Origin: DAOMOD01 sp964526035
GTDB taxonomy: Bacteria; Pseudomonadota; Gammaproteobacteria; Xanthomonadales; BPKI01
DNA length: 30,816 bases
Direction: 5' to 3'
Assembly: GCA_964526035.1 (NCBI GenBank)
Contig: CAZGKE010000024.1
Span: forward strand, 1 to 30,816
This document shows, piece by piece, positions 28,182-30,816 of this stretch; positions within the stretch are counted from its first letter, which is position 1, and each line of letters starts with the position of its first letter. A model generated the notes under the pieces. It was not told the DNA's origin. It made no database searches and was given only the letters and a program-made list of their open reading frames with translations. Position numbers and translations under genes: made by a program.

Positions 28182-30816
28182 TCACGGCTGGCCGGTCCCG
28201 ACGGTGCCGGTGGGGTCGACGTTCCCGATCCAGCGAGCCCCGGCCAACGATCGAGCCCATTGATGGTCGGCTGCAAAGATCGATCCCAGGATTGCCTCGG
28301 CCTCGTCGTCGAGCTTCTGCGCGCGCACGGGGTCGCTGCTACGCAGGGCAACGGCCAACCATGCCAGAGCCTGCGCATAGTGGCGGCGGTACTGTGAGCC
28401 GCGCAGAGGCTCCAGATTCGATTCCATCTCCTCAAGCAGGTCGGCATCACATGCAACAAGGCATCTCGACAGCGCTACAGCGCAACGCATGTGAGCAGTG
28501 AGCGGGTGACCCTCGCCACGCTGCGAGGCGCTGAATGTTGCGACAGCCTCGGCCACCTCTCCAGCCTCGACAGCACGCCCAGTCGCCAGCAGGATCGCGA
28601 TCAGAGGATGCGCGATCAAGGTCTGATCCGGTCCGCTGGCGAGTGACCACGCTTTCCGCGCCGGGGCTTCCGCCGCAGCGATGTCACCTTGACCCAACGC
28701 CATCTGGGCTGCGAGACGGTTCATGAATGCGTTGGCAGCCTGGTGAGCCGCAAAATGCTCACCGGTCATCTTCCAGGCGCGCATGAAATACCCGCGTGCA
28801 CGATCGGTGTTGCCAAGGGCGTCGTGGGCGATGGTCAATGCCGCCCACAGATAGACGTAGCGGAGTGAGGCGCGGGAGGCATCCGGTGCGACGATCATCT
28901 CGGTCCGTCGCAGCGCATCCAACGCCTGTGGGTAGTCGTCCGCCTGCATATGGCCGATGCCGAGGTTGTACCAGGACGTGGCAAGGTCGGGATGGGTTTC
29001 GCCCAGCTCCCGGCTGCGTTCCTCGAGATCGAGCCGGCGCAGCCGAAGGGCATCGGGTTCGCGTCCCGTGCTGTTGTAGATCAATGCCAGCGTAGTGCGG
29101 GATGCGCGCAAGCGGCTAGCGTTCTCGGACGTCGGCGGCAAGCTGCGGAGGATCCGGATCGACTCCAGAACCAGCGGTTCCGCAGCGGACAGGTCACCTT
29201 TCTGCGTCAGCAGCGCGGATTTGGAATGCAGGCCAAGGGCCAACAGCACCGGGAGAACCTCAGCTTCCGACTGCAATTGCGCCACCGCGGTCTGGACGAG
29301 CTGGAAAGCTGCGTCCAGTTCTCCGAAGCCACGCAGGGCCGATGCCAGGGCCAGCCTCATCTCGGCCTGGACAAGCGGCTGTTCGGCGAGCTGGGTGGCG
29401 ATGGAATCTTCCATGGACAAGAGAAGATCGTGCACGGTGCGGGTGGCATCGGCCTGGGCGTTACTTGGATTGGCGTAGTCGAAAAGTCCGATCAGGAAGC
29501 TCTTGGCGGCCTCCGCGCGCTGAAATTCGCGCTCGGCACGAACGAACTCGACCTCCATGCGCTTGAGCGCCAGGCTGGCCACACGCGCCTGCCACATCGC
29601 CGCCATCAGTCCAACTACCAGTGCGCTCAGAACCAGGGCGCCGGCCACCACGCCTGCACGGTTTCGTCGTGCGAAGCGGCGCAGGCGGTAGCCCACCGAG
29701 TCCCCGCGCGCTGACACCGGCCGGCCGTCCAGCAGGTTGCGGATGTCCGTTGCGAGCGCAGCTGCCGAGGGGTAGCGGCGCGACGATTCATGACGCAGCG
29801 CGGTGAGCACGATGGCATCGAGATCACCTTCCACCTCGCGCGCAATACGTTGCGCGCGGCGCAGCGCTGGGCCCTCGGCGCCGCTACGGCGCAGCGCCTG
29901 GCTTGGACGGATGGTGATGTCCTCGCCGGTTTTCTGTGCATCGCGATCTGCTGCGTTGCGTCGCTGGGCGGGCAGAGCGCCGGTGATCGACTCATAGAGG
30001 ATGAGGCCCAGCGCGTAGACGTCTGTCGCGGTGGTGACCGGGTCACCGGAAACCTGTTCGGGCGCGGCGTAGGCCGGAGTCATGGCACGCATCTGGGTCA
30101 CCGTGACCGTGGAGTCCCCGGAGTCTTCCACCAGCATCTTGGCGATACCGAAGTCGAGCAGCTTGGGCTCACCTTCGCTGTCGACGAGGATGTTCGAGGG
30201 CTTGAGGTCGCGATGGATGACCATGTTCCGGTGTGCGTAGTCGACCGCTGCGCAGATGCGAAGGAACAGACGCAGCAGCGTTCTGACGTCGAGGTCGTGC
30301 TGTTTCACGAACTCATTGATCGGCTGTCCATCGACCAGCTCCATGGCGAAGAACGGTCGACCCGATGCGGTCATGCCGCCGTCCAGCAGGTGCGCTATGT
30401 TGGGATGTTCGAGGCGCGCGAGGATCCGGCGCTCCTGCAGGAAACGGTCGAGCAGCACCTCCGAGTCCATGCCGCGCTTGAGCAGTTTGAGTGCGGCCAC
30501 CTGCTCGAAGCCGCCGTCGCTGCGCCGCGCCCGCCACACCTCGCCCATGCCGCCGCGACCTATGAGCGTTTCCAGATGCCACGAACCGGCGGTGCGCTCG
30601 GTGGGTGCAGCCGTGGATTCCTCGAAATCGTCGCGAAGGTTCTCGACGGCTGCGCACAAGTCGTCATCGGCCTGACTGTCATTGGCGATCAGTTCGGCCA
30701 CGTACGCAGCCAGCGCCGCGTCTTCGACGGCCAGCTCGCCGAGCGCAACGCCGCGTTCAGGCTCCGGCAGGTCGCACAGGCGCCGGAAATGCTCGCGCGC
30801 CCGTGGCCACAGGGAC
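28182..30816 (-). CDS. Ser/Thr kinase with TPR-rich C-terminus, 5' end off window
   Basis: The frame is open to the window edge (codons read to 30815), so the true start lies outside; at least 878 residues. The N-terminal helix region fits the WxRA..HFRRLCDLPEPER type seen before such kinases. The kinase domain has LIGRGGMGEVWRA, VAALKLL, HRDLKPSNI, DFGIAK and YAAPEQVSG, all canonical. After a basic stretch (RLRRFARRNRAG) comes one membrane segment (AGVVAGALVLSALVVGLMAAMW) and then about 450 residues of TPR-like helical repeats. Such kinases are usually next to an ECF sigma gene. It is the promoter-proximal gene of the kinase pair. Confidence 0.93.
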   Translation of the reverse strand, partial: SLWPRAREHFRRLCDLPEPERGVALGELAVEDAALAAYVAELIANDSQADDDLCAAVENLRDDFEESTAAPTERTAGSWHLETLIGRGGMGEVWRARRSDGGFEQVAALKLLKRGMDSEVLLDRFLQERRILARLEHPNIAHLLDGGMTASGRPFFAMELVDGQPINEFVKQHDLDVRTLLRLFLRICAAVDYAHRNMVIHRDLKPSNILVDSEGEPKLLDFGIAKMLVEDSGDSTVTVTQMRAMTPAYAAPEQVSGDPVTTATDVYALGLILYESITGALPAQRRNAADRDAQKTGEDITIRPSQALRRSGAEGPALRRAQRIAREVEGDLDAIVLTALRHESSRRYPSAAALATDIRNLLDGRPVSARGDSVGYRLRRFARRNRAGVVAGALVLSALVVGLMAAMWQARVASLALKRMEVEFVRAEREFQRAEAAKSFLIGLFDYANPSNAQADATRTVHDLLLSMEDSIATQLAEQPLVQAEMRLALASALRGFGELDAAFQLVQTAVAQLQSEAEVLPVLLALGLHSKSALLTQKGDLSAAEPLVLESIRILRSLPPTSENASRLRASRTTLALIYNSTGREPDALRLRRLDLEERSRELGETHPDLATSWYNLGIGHMQADDYPQALDALRRTEMIVAPDASRASLRYVYLWAALTIAHDALGNTDRARGYFMRAWKMTGEHFAAHQAANAFMNRLAAQMALGQGDIAAAEAPARKAWSLASGPDQTLIAHPLIAILLATGRAVEAGEVAEAVATFSASQRGEGHPLTAHMRCAVALSRCLVACDADLLEEMESNLEPLRGSQYRRHYAQALAWLAVALRSSDPVRAQKLDDEAEAILGSIFAADHQWARSLAGARWIGNVDPTGTVGTGQP

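Noticed and set aside
1..30816. tRNA, rRNA or phage/CRISPR-Cas and restriction systems
   Set aside because: No cloverleaf with a T-loop and acceptor, no rRNA motifs, and no integrase, cas or methyltransferase genes were seen.

Overview
The window reads as a high-GC gammaproteobacterial chromosome segment, most likely Xanthomonadales (Lysobacterales). The basis is a divergent rne/rluC pair, a GacA/UvrY-type regulator, a Tat-exported high-potential iron-sulfur protein, an mtnBDC methionine-salvage operon, leucine dehydrogenase with isovaleryl-CoA dehydrogenase, eukaryote-like Ser/Thr kinases, a kinase-associated-type ECF sigma factor, and many short GTAGGAGC- or TCGGGCTT-type REP hairpins. A run of exactly 100 Ns (10693-10792) marks a scaffold join, so this is a draft or metagenome assembly. 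These are inferences from protein family and context; no phylogenetic test was possible.

Layout. 1-264: a cluster of REP-like palindromes. 265-2919: a minus-strand operon of a small secreted protein, a YtrA-type GntR repressor, an ABC ATPase and an ABC-2 permease, driven by a near-consensus sigma70 promoter whose -10 lies inside a GGTG-N16-CACC palindrome. 2991-4954: glutathione peroxidase, an NTF2/SnoaL-like protein and a GacA-type response regulator. 4951-9284: RNase E, with a long leader, divergent from RluC. 9324-13193: a REP pair, a DUF457 membrane protein, an inverted pair of TTTTCAG/TTTTCGG heptad repeats, a metallophosphoesterase split by the assembly gap and translationally coupled to a GlpQ-like phosphodiesterase, then an unknown membrane protein. 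13194-16499: the minus-strand operon mtnB-mtnD-mtnC followed by a polytopic membrane protein ending in a legumain-like (C13) protease domain. 16558-16771: a 214-bp MITE-like element. 16824-18809: HiPIP and RmuC. 18939-21964: an NhaC-type antiporter followed by an AGCS sodium:amino-acid symporter. 22035-22631: a Nudix hydrolase. 22719-30816: a minus-strand block of two Ser/Thr kinases (the first running off the window), leucine dehydrogenase, isovaleryl-CoA dehydrogenase and an ECF sigma factor.

How the parts work together. The mtn genes recycle methylthioadenosine sulfur to methionine; mtnA and a kinase or phosphorylase are not here. Leucine dehydrogenase and isovaleryl-CoA dehydrogenase stand at the two ends of the early leucine-degradation route. 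The kinases and the ECF factor look like a signalling module. The least conventional items are the C13 protease appended to the mtn operon, the small secreted protein leading the YtrA-type operon with its overlapping promoter/operator, the cache-domain kinase, and several unannotated repeat elements (MITE, heptad repeat, REP pairs).
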